From contig JAPPNY010000122.1 of the NCBI GenBank assembly GCA_028818385.1, forward strand, positions 6,887 to 70,886: 64,000 nucleotides of DNA, given 5' to 3'. Position 1 is the first letter of the stretch; every line of letters starts with the position of its first letter. The DNA is from Spirochaetaceae bacterium (GTDB lineage: Bacteria; Spirochaetota; Spirochaetia; SZUA-6; Bin103). Shown in pieces: positions 36,394-44,175 of this stretch. The translations under genes were made by a program, and so were the position numbers. The notes beneath the pieces were generated by a model, which searched no databases, was not told where the DNA came from, and was given only the letters and a program-made list of their open reading frames with translations.

Positions 36394-36654
36394 TCAACCC
36401 AAGACCCTCTTGATCTTGACACCCCTGCGCCCAATCCCGTGTGCCTCAAACCAATGGACCTCGGCTTCGCATATCGCTCCATCGCCCAGTCTAAGCGTGG
36501 CAATACCCTTTCGCTTGCGCCATCGCCCTGCGCCATACGTCCGGTCGAGAAAGCGTCGGAGATACACGCCCCGACCCGATGCGATTGTCTCCACGCTTCG
36601 TATCTCGCCGAGAATCTCGAATTGCGCCTCCCCGGCTGGTTCTCCCCCTACCAT
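36394..36654 (-). CDS. Small basic conserved protein (86 aa), last gene of the split NTPase cassette
   Basis: Soluble, basic. It contains EIRSVETIASGRGVYLRRFLDRTYG, RWRKRKGIATLRLGDG and EAEVHWFEAHGIGRRGVKIKRVL; comparable short proteins with the W-R-K-x-K-G-I-A and A-E-x-H-W-Y/F-E-A-H-G-I-G strings are widespread but uncharacterised. The ATG begins directly after the TAG of the preceding gene (zero spacing), so it is almost certainly cotranslated with the helical-repeat protein. The function is unknown. Confidence 0.7.
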   Translation of the reverse strand: MVGGEPAGEAQFEILGEIRSVETIASGRGVYLRRFLDRTYGAGRWRKRKGIATLRLGDGAICEAEVHWFEAHGIGRRGVKIKRVLG

Positions 36655-39024
36655 CTAACGAAGCCTGCGCCGTCTTACCACTTCACGTCCCTCTACCGCC
36701 TCCACCTCCTCTCGGCGCATCGCGACTTGCTTTCGTTCGTTCATCTCTTTCGCGCCTTCGCGACCAATCGTCACAATTCTATAGTCCGCATCGTCCATCA
36801 CTGCCGCAAACCCCGACCTCCTCCTCTCCCACATGGCGCTCTCAGATACGCTCCAAAACCAATAGTTCCCAATAGTCGCCTGAGTAACTGCCTGCTCACT
36901 GTATCCCGCATCGAGTGCCACCGACGCAAGGCGCCGCCATGTGTCGTCAAGCTCACGATGGAGGGGGTCGAGGTGTTGGTCCCTCAATTCGCTGGACTCG
37001 AGGAGTTTGCGATAGAGCTCCGTGTCGTCTCCGACAAGAAGCGCGATGACCTTCGCCGACGGCCATACTTCCTTGCCGCTCGCCAATCGCTTAATCACGC
37101 TCGCTCTTCGCTCGAAGTCCAATGCACCAGCGGTCTCTTCCGCGACCTTCGACGTCGATGTGTGCGGCGAATACTGGACGCTCTGATTCAGCACCAACCA
37201 CTCAACCGCCAGATCACCGTCTCTAGCGAGAATGTCGCCGACCCAGTACGCGCTATCTATCCCGCCGGGGATCTCCGACGCTGACCGCAACACCGCCCTC
37301 CGCCACACTTCACCGAACGCCGCGTCCTCTGCACCTCGATGCGCGCACCAGTAGCCCAACGCGGACGCTACAGCGACCCGAGCATCGCCCGACTGCAGGA
37401 GCTCCGCTATTGTCGACTCCGACATCTCTCGACATCGCTCCCTCATGAAGTCCTCGAGCATCGGCATCTCATGTGCGACGGAGAGTGCCCTACAGCGGAG
37501 ATCCGCCGGCGCCGATTGATGAGTCAATACCACCTGCACTGCGTTCCATCGGTACTCTACGTCACTTAGCAGGCGGCGTGCGAGCCGAATCCAGTCCGTA
37601 TCCTGAGCCGCGGCTGCCTGCACCAGGAAGGGGGCGATCAGCGGCGCCGCGAGTTCATGCGCGATTAGCGCCTCTGCGGTCCGAGCCGGCTTCGGGACAC
37701 GCTCCGCAAGCTTCGCACATAGATGCCCGAGCCGTAGATGGTGCATGTCAGCGAGCACCGCTTCCTGGTACATGCCGGCAACAAGGGAGGCAACTTCTTC
37801 CGGCGGGCGATCGGTCAACGTCTCCGCAAAGTCGCCGATGTCCTCAAGCCATTGCTGGTGTTGTTCCTCCCAGTCGTCGCGGTCGTACATTTCGGAAGGG
37901 AACATGCGCTCGAACTTAGGGTCAAGATGCAGGTCGAGACACAGCTTCATCTCTCCCGCGAGGTCCCCAATCCGCCGCTGAACCCCAGGGTGCTCACGCG
38001 AAATTGCCGCTAGGTCTCGCGCCATCTTTCCGGCGAACTGTTGCAGCAAGTGGCGAGTTTCCTTACTCGCTTTGGAAGGCGGAAAGATCCCCCGGTCAGG
38101 ATGAAGCCAAGCTTCCAGGAGATCGAACAGGGCGGCCCAAGGCACGCGCTCGGAGTTGCGGACGATCGTAAACAGTGCCGGCCAGTACTGCGTCAATTCT
38201 CGGAGGTCAACATCGCGCAGAATCCCACTCACTTGTTGGAGGGTTGTCCCCATGCCCGGATCAAGTGCCGAATACTCGAAACCGGGCGCAAGAGCCACGC
38301 ACATCGCCTTGATGGCTCGATCATCGTCTCGCCTGAGCACGCACCACTTGGCCGACTCGCGTATGAGCCTGACTCGTGAGTCGAGCGCCGACTCTTGACG
38401 CACAGCGAATCCATTCAGCCACCTCTTCAACCGATCCAGATCGGTCAGGGCTTCTCCAAAAGGACGATGTTCCTCGCCCCACCGGTCGAGCAAGATCGGG
38501 ATCGCCGTTTCCGGGGCGTTCACAAGAGCAGCATCGACGAGTTGGTCGATCAATTCGGGATGTCGGTTGAGCGCATATCGTGCTTGGGCGGCACCGCTCG
38601 AAGCGTAAGCGGCCCACAGATGCGCGTCGTTCGCGGCCTCTAACCAACGCTCCAAGTCGGGAATCGGGGCTCCTCTGGCGCGGGCTCCGATCAGAGTGTG
38701 CAGCGCGTCGTGTCGGTCTTCAACGATTCTCAACACAGGGTCAATCTGGAACGGTACGACGCCGCCTCCGAAGACCTGTTTTACCAGAGTCCAACGCATC
38801 GGCTCCGGATCGACCGCGACGGCCGAATGCGGGCGTTCGTCCACCACTCCTGCGGCAGCGAGCTCGGCGAGTGCGCTGTGGACTTTGACCAGGGACTCGT
38901 TGAGGAACCTAGCAACTCTGTCCGCACGTACTCCGGATTCTCCACCCAGTGCGAAGGGTGCGAGCACGCGGGATGAGTCTTGACCAAGCGTCTTGCTAAG
39001 GCTCGGGGCGAGTTCGCTTATCAA
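36655..39024 (-). CDS. Helical C-terminal half of a split STAND-like NTPase (about 789 aa)
   Basis: Very long, almost wholly alpha-helical protein without membrane segments. The N-terminus (SELAPSLSKTLGQ, VLAPFALGGESGVRADRVARFL, HSALAELAAAGVVDERPHSAVAVDPEPMRWTLVKQVFGG) is a winged-helix module of the kind that follows the NTPase domain in STAND proteins; the rest is repeat-like. TTG 39024 overlaps the TGA of the preceding gene (TTGA); a GTG at 39072 gives a 52-nt overlap. The protein reads as the direct continuation of the upstream P-loop protein in another frame, so it is either a deliberately split pair or one gene broken by a frameshift. Codon use is less GC-rich than in the flanking genes. 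Confidence 0.72.
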   Translation of the reverse strand: MISELAPSLSKTLGQDSSRVLAPFALGGESGVRADRVARFLNESLVKVHSALAELAAAGVVDERPHSAVAVDPEPMRWTLVKQVFGGGVVPFQIDPVLRIVEDRHDALHTLIGARARGAPIPDLERWLEAANDAHLWAAYASSGAAQARYALNRHPELIDQLVDAALVNAPETAIPILLDRWGEEHRPFGEALTDLDRLKRWLNGFAVRQESALDSRVRLIRESAKWCVLRRDDDRAIKAMCVALAPGFEYSALDPGMGTTLQQVSGILRDVDLRELTQYWPALFTIVRNSERVPWAALFDLLEAWLHPDRGIFPPSKASKETRHLLQQFAGKMARDLAAISREHPGVQRRIGDLAGEMKLCLDLHLDPKFERMFPSEMYDRDDWEEQHQQWLEDIGDFAETLTDRPPEEVASLVAGMYQEAVLADMHHLRLGHLCAKLAERVPKPARTAEALIAHELAAPLIAPFLVQAAAAQDTDWIRLARRLLSDVEYRWNAVQVVLTHQSAPADLRCRALSVAHEMPMLEDFMRERCREMSESTIAELLQSGDARVAVASALGYWCAHRGAEDAAFGEVWRRAVLRSASEIPGGIDSAYWVGDILARDGDLAVEWLVLNQSVQYSPHTSTSKVAEETAGALDFERRASVIKRLASGKEVWPSAKVIALLVGDDTELYRKLLESSELRDQHLDPLHRELDDTWRRLASVALDAGYSEQAVTQATIGNYWFWSVSESAMWERRRSGFAAVMDDADYRIVTIGREGAKEMNERKQVAMRREEVEAVEGREVVRRRRLR

Positions 39025-40259
39025 ATCAATGCTTCGCCGCTGACTACCTCCTTGATGTCGCCAACGAGACACAGATGGGCAAGCGTTGCCGCGAGGCCGG
39101 GCCTTCCAGCCGCCTGCACACGGATGATACGGATCAGTTCATCCGGCTCCTCAAGGCCGGTCGATTGAATGATTCGCACCATCGTGTCGGCATCGATCCG
39201 TTTCAGCTTCAGCATGGCGTCGCGTCCGACGTTCAACGCGGTACGGACACTGTCAGCGCCGCTTGGCCAACTTGTCGCGACGATGTAGAAGTCTGCACTC
39301 AATTCCTGCCGTAACTGGCGGAGTCTTGCGATGCGATCAGGATCGACATGGGCGTCATCGATGATCACCGCCCTGGGATTGAGGCGGCGTACGTCGTTCG
39401 CGATCTGCGCTCGGTCGTCATCGACCAGAAACCTCGCGGCTCGCTGCAATGCCAAGTCCCGAAGAAGAAACGTCTTGCCGGACGCGGGCTCGCCGACGAC
39501 CATGCAGTCGGTCTGATGATCTCTGAGCCACTGCATTTCCGACTCGCGACCATGAACCCTGTCCCCAATCACTGGGCGCTGCGTTGCAGGAAACGGGCTC
39601 AATGCTTGTGGTCGGCCGGTCAGCCGCAGCAGGCGTTTGCACCATTCGGTTTCCTGGTATAGACGCAGCGCAAACCAATTCTGATCGTAGACCTGACGAA
39701 GATGGACGTGTCTTTCCCGAGCTTCATCGCGTAGCTTCCTCCGCGTGCGCGGAGTAACACGCCGAGATGTCGCAAAGATGACGGATGTCGGCCTCCAGCC
39801 TTTGCCAATCGCCCGATCAATGCTCCTTTCGAAGTTCCGGACAAGCCTCTCCCCTGTGGTCACCACCAACGGAAAGGAGGTCCCTGGCGTCCCGCTGTCG
39901 ACTGCGCCGTCGAACCCATCGTCCCCACCGCCACTGATGAGCACCAGGGTGGGCCAGTCGCGGTGAAGCAGAGCCACGGCGCACTCCTCGAACACTGCCG
40001 GATCAAGCCGTCCGCGGAGCCCTTGAAGGATGTCTTGGTGGTGAGGGTCAATGGCGACGGCGGATGACTGGGTCACCGCGCTACCTGATCCAAGCGACTC
40101 GGCAACCTGCATGAGTCGGTCGGCCGCTGAAGCCGAAACGCCCAGCTCGCCTCGTTCCCACCGAGCTACCGTATTCGGCTCGACCGTCATCCTCTCGGCG
40201 AGTTGCTTCTGAGTCAGGCCGAGTCGTCGTCGCAAGGATCTGACATCATCGTTGTTCAC
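39021..40259 (-). CDS. XRE HTH, Mrr-like and P-loop NTPase fusion (defence-like)
   Basis: 412 residues. Residues 4-56 are an XRE helix-turn-helix (LRRRLGLTQKQLAERMTVEPNTVARWERGE). Residues ~72-200 resemble an Mrr-type restriction-endonuclease fold (FEECAVALLHR, GGGDDGFDGAVDSG, FPLVVTT), but the usual Q/E-x-K is V-T-T, so catalysis is doubtful. Residues 245-400 are a P-loop NTPase: Walker A GEPASGKT (256-263), Walker B VIIDD (298-302), sensor VATSW. The protein stops at residue 412 just where a winged-helix/repeat region would start; that region is encoded next in another frame. Architecture and the dyad operator upstream suggest a self-regulated, stimulus-sensing defence NTPase. It starts with GTG. 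Confidence 0.75.
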   Translation of the reverse strand: MNNDDVRSLRRRLGLTQKQLAERMTVEPNTVARWERGELGVSASAADRLMQVAESLGSGSAVTQSSAVAIDPHHQDILQGLRGRLDPAVFEECAVALLHRDWPTLVLISGGGDDGFDGAVDSGTPGTSFPLVVTTGERLVRNFERSIDRAIGKGWRPTSVIFATSRRVTPRTRRKLRDEARERHVHLRQVYDQNWFALRLYQETEWCKRLLRLTGRPQALSPFPATQRPVIGDRVHGRESEMQWLRDHQTDCMVVGEPASGKTFLLRDLALQRAARFLVDDDRAQIANDVRRLNPRAVIIDDAHVDPDRIARLRQLRQELSADFYIVATSWPSGADSVRTALNVGRDAMLKLKRIDADTMVRIIQSTGLEEPDELIRIIRVQAAGRPGLAATLAHLCLVGDIKEVVSGEALI

Positions 40260-40272
40260 GGCGCGTTGCTAC

Positions 40273-40303
40273 CGATCATTTATACGTTTAGTATAGACGA
40301 TCG
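40273..40303. promoter_or_regulatory. 31-bp dyad operator upstream of the XRE-NTPase gene
   Basis: Outer arms CGATC (40273-40277) and GATCG (40299-40303), inner arms TATAC (40281-40285) and GTATA (40291-40295), centre GTTTA. All arms are exact and the dyad is centred at 40288. It overlaps the -10 box of the leftward gene, the expected place for repression by that gene's own XRE domain. Confidence 0.65.
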
Positions 40304-40319
40304 TAACGGGCGAGACCAA
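40290..40319 (-). promoter_or_regulatory. Putative promoter of the XRE-NTPase cassette
   Basis: Minus strand: TTGGTC (40314-40319), an 18-nt spacer, then TATACT (40290-40295, five of six matches to TATAAT). The -10 box is part of the dyad operator. Confidence 0.5.
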
Positions 40320-40489
40320 GTGGGCCTCTCGGCTGTGCAACGATCCTCACCGTCATTCCCGCAACGACACATTTGCCCCTTGCTCGACTCCGCCTCAGAC
40401 CTCTCCTAACACCTGGTGCCGGGCAGCGTTCGGGCCGTCGGTTGACCGCCGCGGGTGCCTCCCGTACGGTCGTGCGGCCCAGGCACCGC

Positions 40490-40939
40490 ATGGAGTTCCA
40501 ACGCTACTTCTCTCGATCCGACGCGGTGCGGACGCTGCCGCTGGTCAAGCGGATCGTCGCCGACATCCTGGACACCGGCCGCAGCCTGCGGGAGTACCTG
40601 GAGGACACCGCGCCTCGGCGCGCCCGCGCGGCGGCGGCGGCCGGCTCGACGCGCGGCGAGCAACGCCGCGCCGCCGAGCGGCTGTTCGACGAGGATCCGA
40701 CCATCCAGGAGCATCGCGCCGCCCTGCTGGAGTACCTGGCGGAGCTGGAGTCGATGGGCTGCCTCTACAAGGACTGGAGCTTCGACATCGGGTTGGTCGA
40801 CTTTCCGGCGATCATCGACGACGAGCAGGTGTTCCTGTGCTGGCGCAGCGACGAGCCCGAGCTCGCCTTCTACCACCGCATCGACGAAGGCTACCCCGGC
40901 CGGCAGCCCCTGCCGCCCGACTGGACAGGCGAGACCTGA
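40490..40939 (+). CDS. DUF2203 family protein
   Basis: 149 residues. FQRYFSRSDAVRTLPLVKRIVADIL at the start and CLYKDWSFDIGLVDFPAIIDDEQVFLCWRSDEPELAFYHRIDEGYPGRQPLP at the end are the DUF2203 blocks, with an Arg/Ala-rich helical middle. The function is unknown for the family. ATG 40490 is chosen since upstream residues do not resemble family members. It is convergent with eda. Confidence 0.82.
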   Translation: MEFQRYFSRSDAVRTLPLVKRIVADILDTGRSLREYLEDTAPRRARAAAAAGSTRGEQRRAAERLFDEDPTIQEHRAALLEYLAELESMGCLYKDWSFDIGLVDFPAIIDDEQVFLCWRSDEPELAFYHRIDEGYPGRQPLPPDWTGET

Positions 40940-40949
40940 GCCGTTGCCC

Positions 40950-41612
40950 CTACCCGCGCGCCGCGCGGATCAGGGACAGGGCGTCGGCGACGCGGGCGGC
41001 GATCCGGTCGTAGTTGGCCTGCCGGCGGTCCTCATCGGGAAAGAGGGCGCTGCCGATGCCCACCGCGCAGGCGCCGGCGCCGAGCCAGGCGCCGATGCTC
41101 TGGGCCGACACCGCCACGCCGCCGGTCGGCATGATGCTCGTCCACGGCATCGGCCCGCGGACCGCGCTCACGAACTCCGGACCGCCGACCGAGCCGGGGA
41201 ACACCTTGACAATCTCCGCGCCCAGCTCCTCAGCACGGCTGATCTCGCCGGGTGTCATGCAGCCGGGCAGATAGGGGATCTTGCGCCGGTTGCACAGCAG
41301 CGCGGTGGGCTCGTCCAGCGACGGACTGACGATGAACCGGGCGCCCATGCCGATGTAGTTGGCCGCCGTTGGCGCATCCATGATCGAGCCGGCGCCGACC
41401 CACACGTCGCTGCCCTGCAGGCGCTCGACAACGGCCGCGAACGCCTGCAGGGCGCCGGGACCGCGGTTGGTCAGCTCCACGACCCGCGCGCCGCCCTCGA
41501 CGCAGGCGGCGGCGAGGCGGCCGGCCACCTCGGGATCCGGCTCGTAGTACAGCGGCACCAGGCCGGTGTCGTGGATGGCGGCGTAGCAGCGCAGACGATC
41601 GCTCACGGCCAT
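40950..41612 (-). CDS. eda: 2-dehydro-3-deoxy-phosphogluconate (KDPG) aldolase-like
   Basis: 220-residue TIM-barrel class I aldolase. The Schiff-base lysine is in EIVKVFPGS, the catalytic Glu is in VVELTNRGPGALQAF, and GCMTPGEISRAEELGAE, IMPTGGV and GAGACAVGIGSALF complete the phosphate-binding side. It cleaves KDPG to pyruvate and glyceraldehyde 3-phosphate (or the 6-phosphogalactonate analogue). It begins 1 nt after uxaC ends, so both belong to a hexuronate-degradation operon; the intervening reductase, dehydratase and kinase are not in the window. Confidence 0.88.
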   Translation of the reverse strand: MAVSDRLRCYAAIHDTGLVPLYYEPDPEVAGRLAAACVEGGARVVELTNRGPGALQAFAAVVERLQGSDVWVGAGSIMDAPTAANYIGMGARFIVSPSLDEPTALLCNRRKIPYLPGCMTPGEISRAEELGAEIVKVFPGSVGGPEFVSAVRGPMPWTSIMPTGGVAVSAQSIGAWLGAGACAVGIGSALFPDEDRRQANYDRIAARVADALSLIRAARG

Positions 41613-41613
41613 C

Positions 41614-43020
41614 TCACTCGATCCCGAAGTAGCGCTCGGCGTTGCCGTAACAGATATCGGCGACGATGCCGCCGAGCAGCTCGAAGTCGGCCGGCAGCAG
41701 CCCGCGCTCCATCTCGTCACCCAGGATCCCGCACAGCAGGCGCCGGAAGTAGTCGTGACGGGGGTAGGACAGAAAGCTCCGCGAGTCGGTCACCATGCCC
41801 ACGAAGCAGCTCAGCAGGCCGCTGTTGGACAGCGCTTCCATCTGCTTCGTCATGCCGTCGATCTGATCGTTGAACCACCACGCGGTCCCGAACTGCATGC
41901 GGCCGCGAACACCGCCACCCTGGAAGTTGCCGATCATGGCGGCGAACAGGTCGTTCTGCGCCGGGTCAAGGTTGTAAAGGACCGTCTTGGCCAGCTTGCC
42001 GACCTGCTCCAGCCGGTCGAAGAACCGCGCCATCGATCGCGCCGACGGCGGGTCGCCGATCGAATCGTAGCCGGAATCGCGGCCCAGCGCCTGGAAGCCG
42101 CGCCGGTTGGTGTTGCGCAGCGCCCCCAGATGGAACTGCTGTACCCAGCCGGCGTCCGCGTCCATGCACGCCATCTCGTAGAGGACCGCCGAGCGGTACT
42201 TCCGGGCCGCTTCCGGGTCGGCCGCCCGGCCGTGCACGGCGGCGCGGAACGTCCCTTCGACCTCCCGCGCCGTGTACGGCTCCGCGTCCAACACCTCCAG
42301 CCCGTGGTCGGACAGCCGGCAGCCGGCGGCGTGGAAGTCGGCGTGGCGCTCCGCGAGCGCGGCGAGCATCGCGTCGTAGTCAGTGATCTCCCTGCCCACG
42401 CGCTCTCCAAGGCCGGCCAGCCAGCCGTTCAGCCGCTCCGGGTCGTCGGCGGCCAGGGCATGGTCGGCGCGAAAGCCCGGCACCACCGTGCAAGGCGCAC
42501 CCGCCGTGCGGATGCGCTCGTGGTGCTCCAGGCTGTCGGCCGGGTCGTCCGTGGTGCAGACCACGCGCACGTTCATCATGCGCAGCAGTCCGTGGGTGCG
42601 CAGCTCCGGCTGCCGCAGCCGCTCGTTGCACGCGTGGTAGATCGCCTCGGCCGTCCGGGGCGACAGCAACTCGTCCACCTCGAACGGCCGGCGCAGCTCC
42701 ATGTGCGTCCAGTGGTACAGCGGGTTGCGGACCGTGTAGGGCACCGCCTCCGCCCACGCCGAGAACTTCTCGTAGTCGCCGGCGTCGCCGGTGATCCGCC
42801 GCTCGTCGATCCCGAGGGCACGCATCGCCCGCCACTTGTAGTGGTCGCCGCCCAGCCAGATCTCCGTGATGGTGGGAAAGTCGCGGTTGTCGGCGATCTC
42901 CTGCACCGGCAGGTGGCAGTGGTAGTCGAAGATCGGCTGGTCGGCCGCGTAATCGCGGTACAGGCGGCGCGCCGATTCGTTCGGCAGCAGAAAGTCCGGT
43001 CCAAGGAATGGTTCAGCCAT
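41614..43020 (-). CDS. uxaC: Glucuronate isomerase
   Basis: 468 residues, typical of UxaC. The amidohydrolase-like metal motif is FDYHCHLP near residue 32; WLGGDHYKWRAMRALGI, LYHWTHMELRRPF, TTDDPADSLEHH and FSYPRHDYFRR-like (SFLSYPRHDYFRRLLC) are family landmarks. It interconverts D-glucuronate/D-galacturonate and the keto-sugars fructuronate/tagaturonate. It overlaps the upstream GNAT gene by 8 nt and is followed by eda. Confidence 0.95.
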   Translation of the reverse strand: MAEPFLGPDFLLPNESARRLYRDYAADQPIFDYHCHLPVQEIADNRDFPTITEIWLGGDHYKWRAMRALGIDERRITGDAGDYEKFSAWAEAVPYTVRNPLYHWTHMELRRPFEVDELLSPRTAEAIYHACNERLRQPELRTHGLLRMMNVRVVCTTDDPADSLEHHERIRTAGAPCTVVPGFRADHALAADDPERLNGWLAGLGERVGREITDYDAMLAALAERHADFHAAGCRLSDHGLEVLDAEPYTAREVEGTFRAAVHGRAADPEAARKYRSAVLYEMACMDADAGWVQQFHLGALRNTNRRGFQALGRDSGYDSIGDPPSARSMARFFDRLEQVGKLAKTVLYNLDPAQNDLFAAMIGNFQGGGVRGRMQFGTAWWFNDQIDGMTKQMEALSNSGLLSCFVGMVTDSRSFLSYPRHDYFRRLLCGILGDEMERGLLPADFELLGGIVADICYGNAERYFGIE

Positions 43021-44047
43021 AGGTGTGCTCCAATAGTGTGACATCGGCAGGCTCGCCGCCCAGGGTGAGGTCACGCGGCAACGCGCCGGCCGGCCGATAG
43101 CCGGCGGCCAGGAACCGTTCCCGCTTGGACGTGTCGGGCGCCGCGACAAAGGCGACGGCGCGAGCGGCGCCCAGGTGTCGCCCATCCTCGGTGAGCGCGG
43201 CCAGCAACTCGCCGGCATGGTCGCCGTAGGCGTCGTGGGCGACCAGGTCGACGACCGCGGTCGCGTTACGCAGCGGCGCCGGTCCCGGAGCCGCGGTGCC
43301 GAACCCCAGCACGCGGCTGGCGCCGGCACCGGCGAGCACCCGCATCACGCCGCCGCGGCTCTGCGTGTCGTAGTGGATGGTCGTGAACGCCGAGACGCAA
43401 CGCGCGGGCGGGACGAACGCGGCGCTGGCGATGCCGCGCTGGTAGTCCAGCACCCGTGTCGACAGCGGCTGCGCGACCAGCGCCGCCACACCGGGAAGGT
43501 CGCCCCAGCACGCCGTCCGGACCGACACCGGCTGGCCCGCCGCGTACAGCGTCCGTTCGTACGCCTCGAAGCCCGGCGCAGCGCGGCGCATGATGCCTCC
43601 GGTCCGCTCGAAGCCGATCCGGTCGTACACTGCCCGTTGCCCCACGCGACCGCCGTTGCCAAGGAAACAGAGGCGGCAGCCAGCGTCGAAGGCCAACCGA
43701 ACCACCGCCTCGGTGAGCTCCGCGGCGATGCCGCGCCGCCGGTGCTCGGCGAGAGTGGTGACGTTCTCCACCACCGCGATTTCCGGCTCGTCCACCGGAT
43801 ACGACACCGTCGCGGTCCCGACATCGGTCTCCCCGCAGCGGCCGATCGCGGTGACGGACGTGAGCGTGTCGCCGTAGGCCCCGCGCAGCGACGGCATCCA
43901 GTCGACGTCGCTGCGCTCCCACTCGGCTGCCAGCAGGTCGGTCACGCGGATCTGGTCGGCCGGCGCCACCGGCCGGCGCAGGAAGTCGACGCTGAGGTCT
44001 GAGCCATCGGCGAGCTTCAGGGGCGCCGGCGGCACGGTCGCGGACAT
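43013..44047 (-). CDS. GNAT-family acetyltransferase, first gene of the uxaC operon
   Basis: 344 residues. The N-terminal half is a clear GNAT domain (EIAVVENVTTLAEHRRRGIAAELTEAVV, with the R-x-x-G-x-A loop) and the C-terminal half looks like a second, degenerate GNAT fold (ATAVVDLVAHDAYGDHAGELL). The substrate is unknown. TATCAT (44056-44061) lies 8 nt before the ATG and no Shine-Dalgarno is visible. The 3' end overlaps uxaC. Confidence 0.78.
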   Translation of the reverse strand: MSATVPPAPLKLADGSDLSVDFLRRPVAPADQIRVTDLLAAEWERSDVDWMPSLRGAYGDTLTSVTAIGRCGETDVGTATVSYPVDEPEIAVVENVTTLAEHRRRGIAAELTEAVVRLAFDAGCRLCFLGNGGRVGQRAVYDRIGFERTGGIMRRAAPGFEAYERTLYAAGQPVSVRTACWGDLPGVAALVAQPLSTRVLDYQRGIASAAFVPPARCVSAFTTIHYDTQSRGGVMRVLAGAGASRVLGFGTAAPGPAPLRNATAVVDLVAHDAYGDHAGELLAALTEDGRHLGAARAVAFVAAPDTSKRERFLAAGYRPAGALPRDLTLGGEPADVTLLEHTYG

Positions 44048-44055
44048 GGGCGCGG

Positions 44056-44061
44056 ATGATA
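44056..44061 (-). promoter_or_regulatory. -10-like box TATCAT before the GNAT-uxaC-eda operon
   Basis: Five of six matches to TATAAT on the minus strand, ending 8 nt before the ATG at 44047. Confidence 0.45.
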
Positions 44062-44137
44062 GCCCCTTGCGCCGGCAAAGCCGAGTCCTCCGAACTCGCC
44101 GTTCCCCCCATCCCCAACTTCGCAGGAGTTCGACTCC

Positions 44138-44169
44138 TTGATTCTCCGCTCCCCATTCGCCTATAGAGT
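44138..44169 (+). promoter_or_regulatory. Putative promoter of the YghO-like gene
   Basis: TTGATT (44138-44143) with TATAGA (44162-44167, spacer 18) or TAGAGT (44164-44169, 6 nt before the ATG). Either places transcription start within a few bases of ATG 44176. Confidence 0.4.
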
Positions 44170-44175
44170 TGCGGC

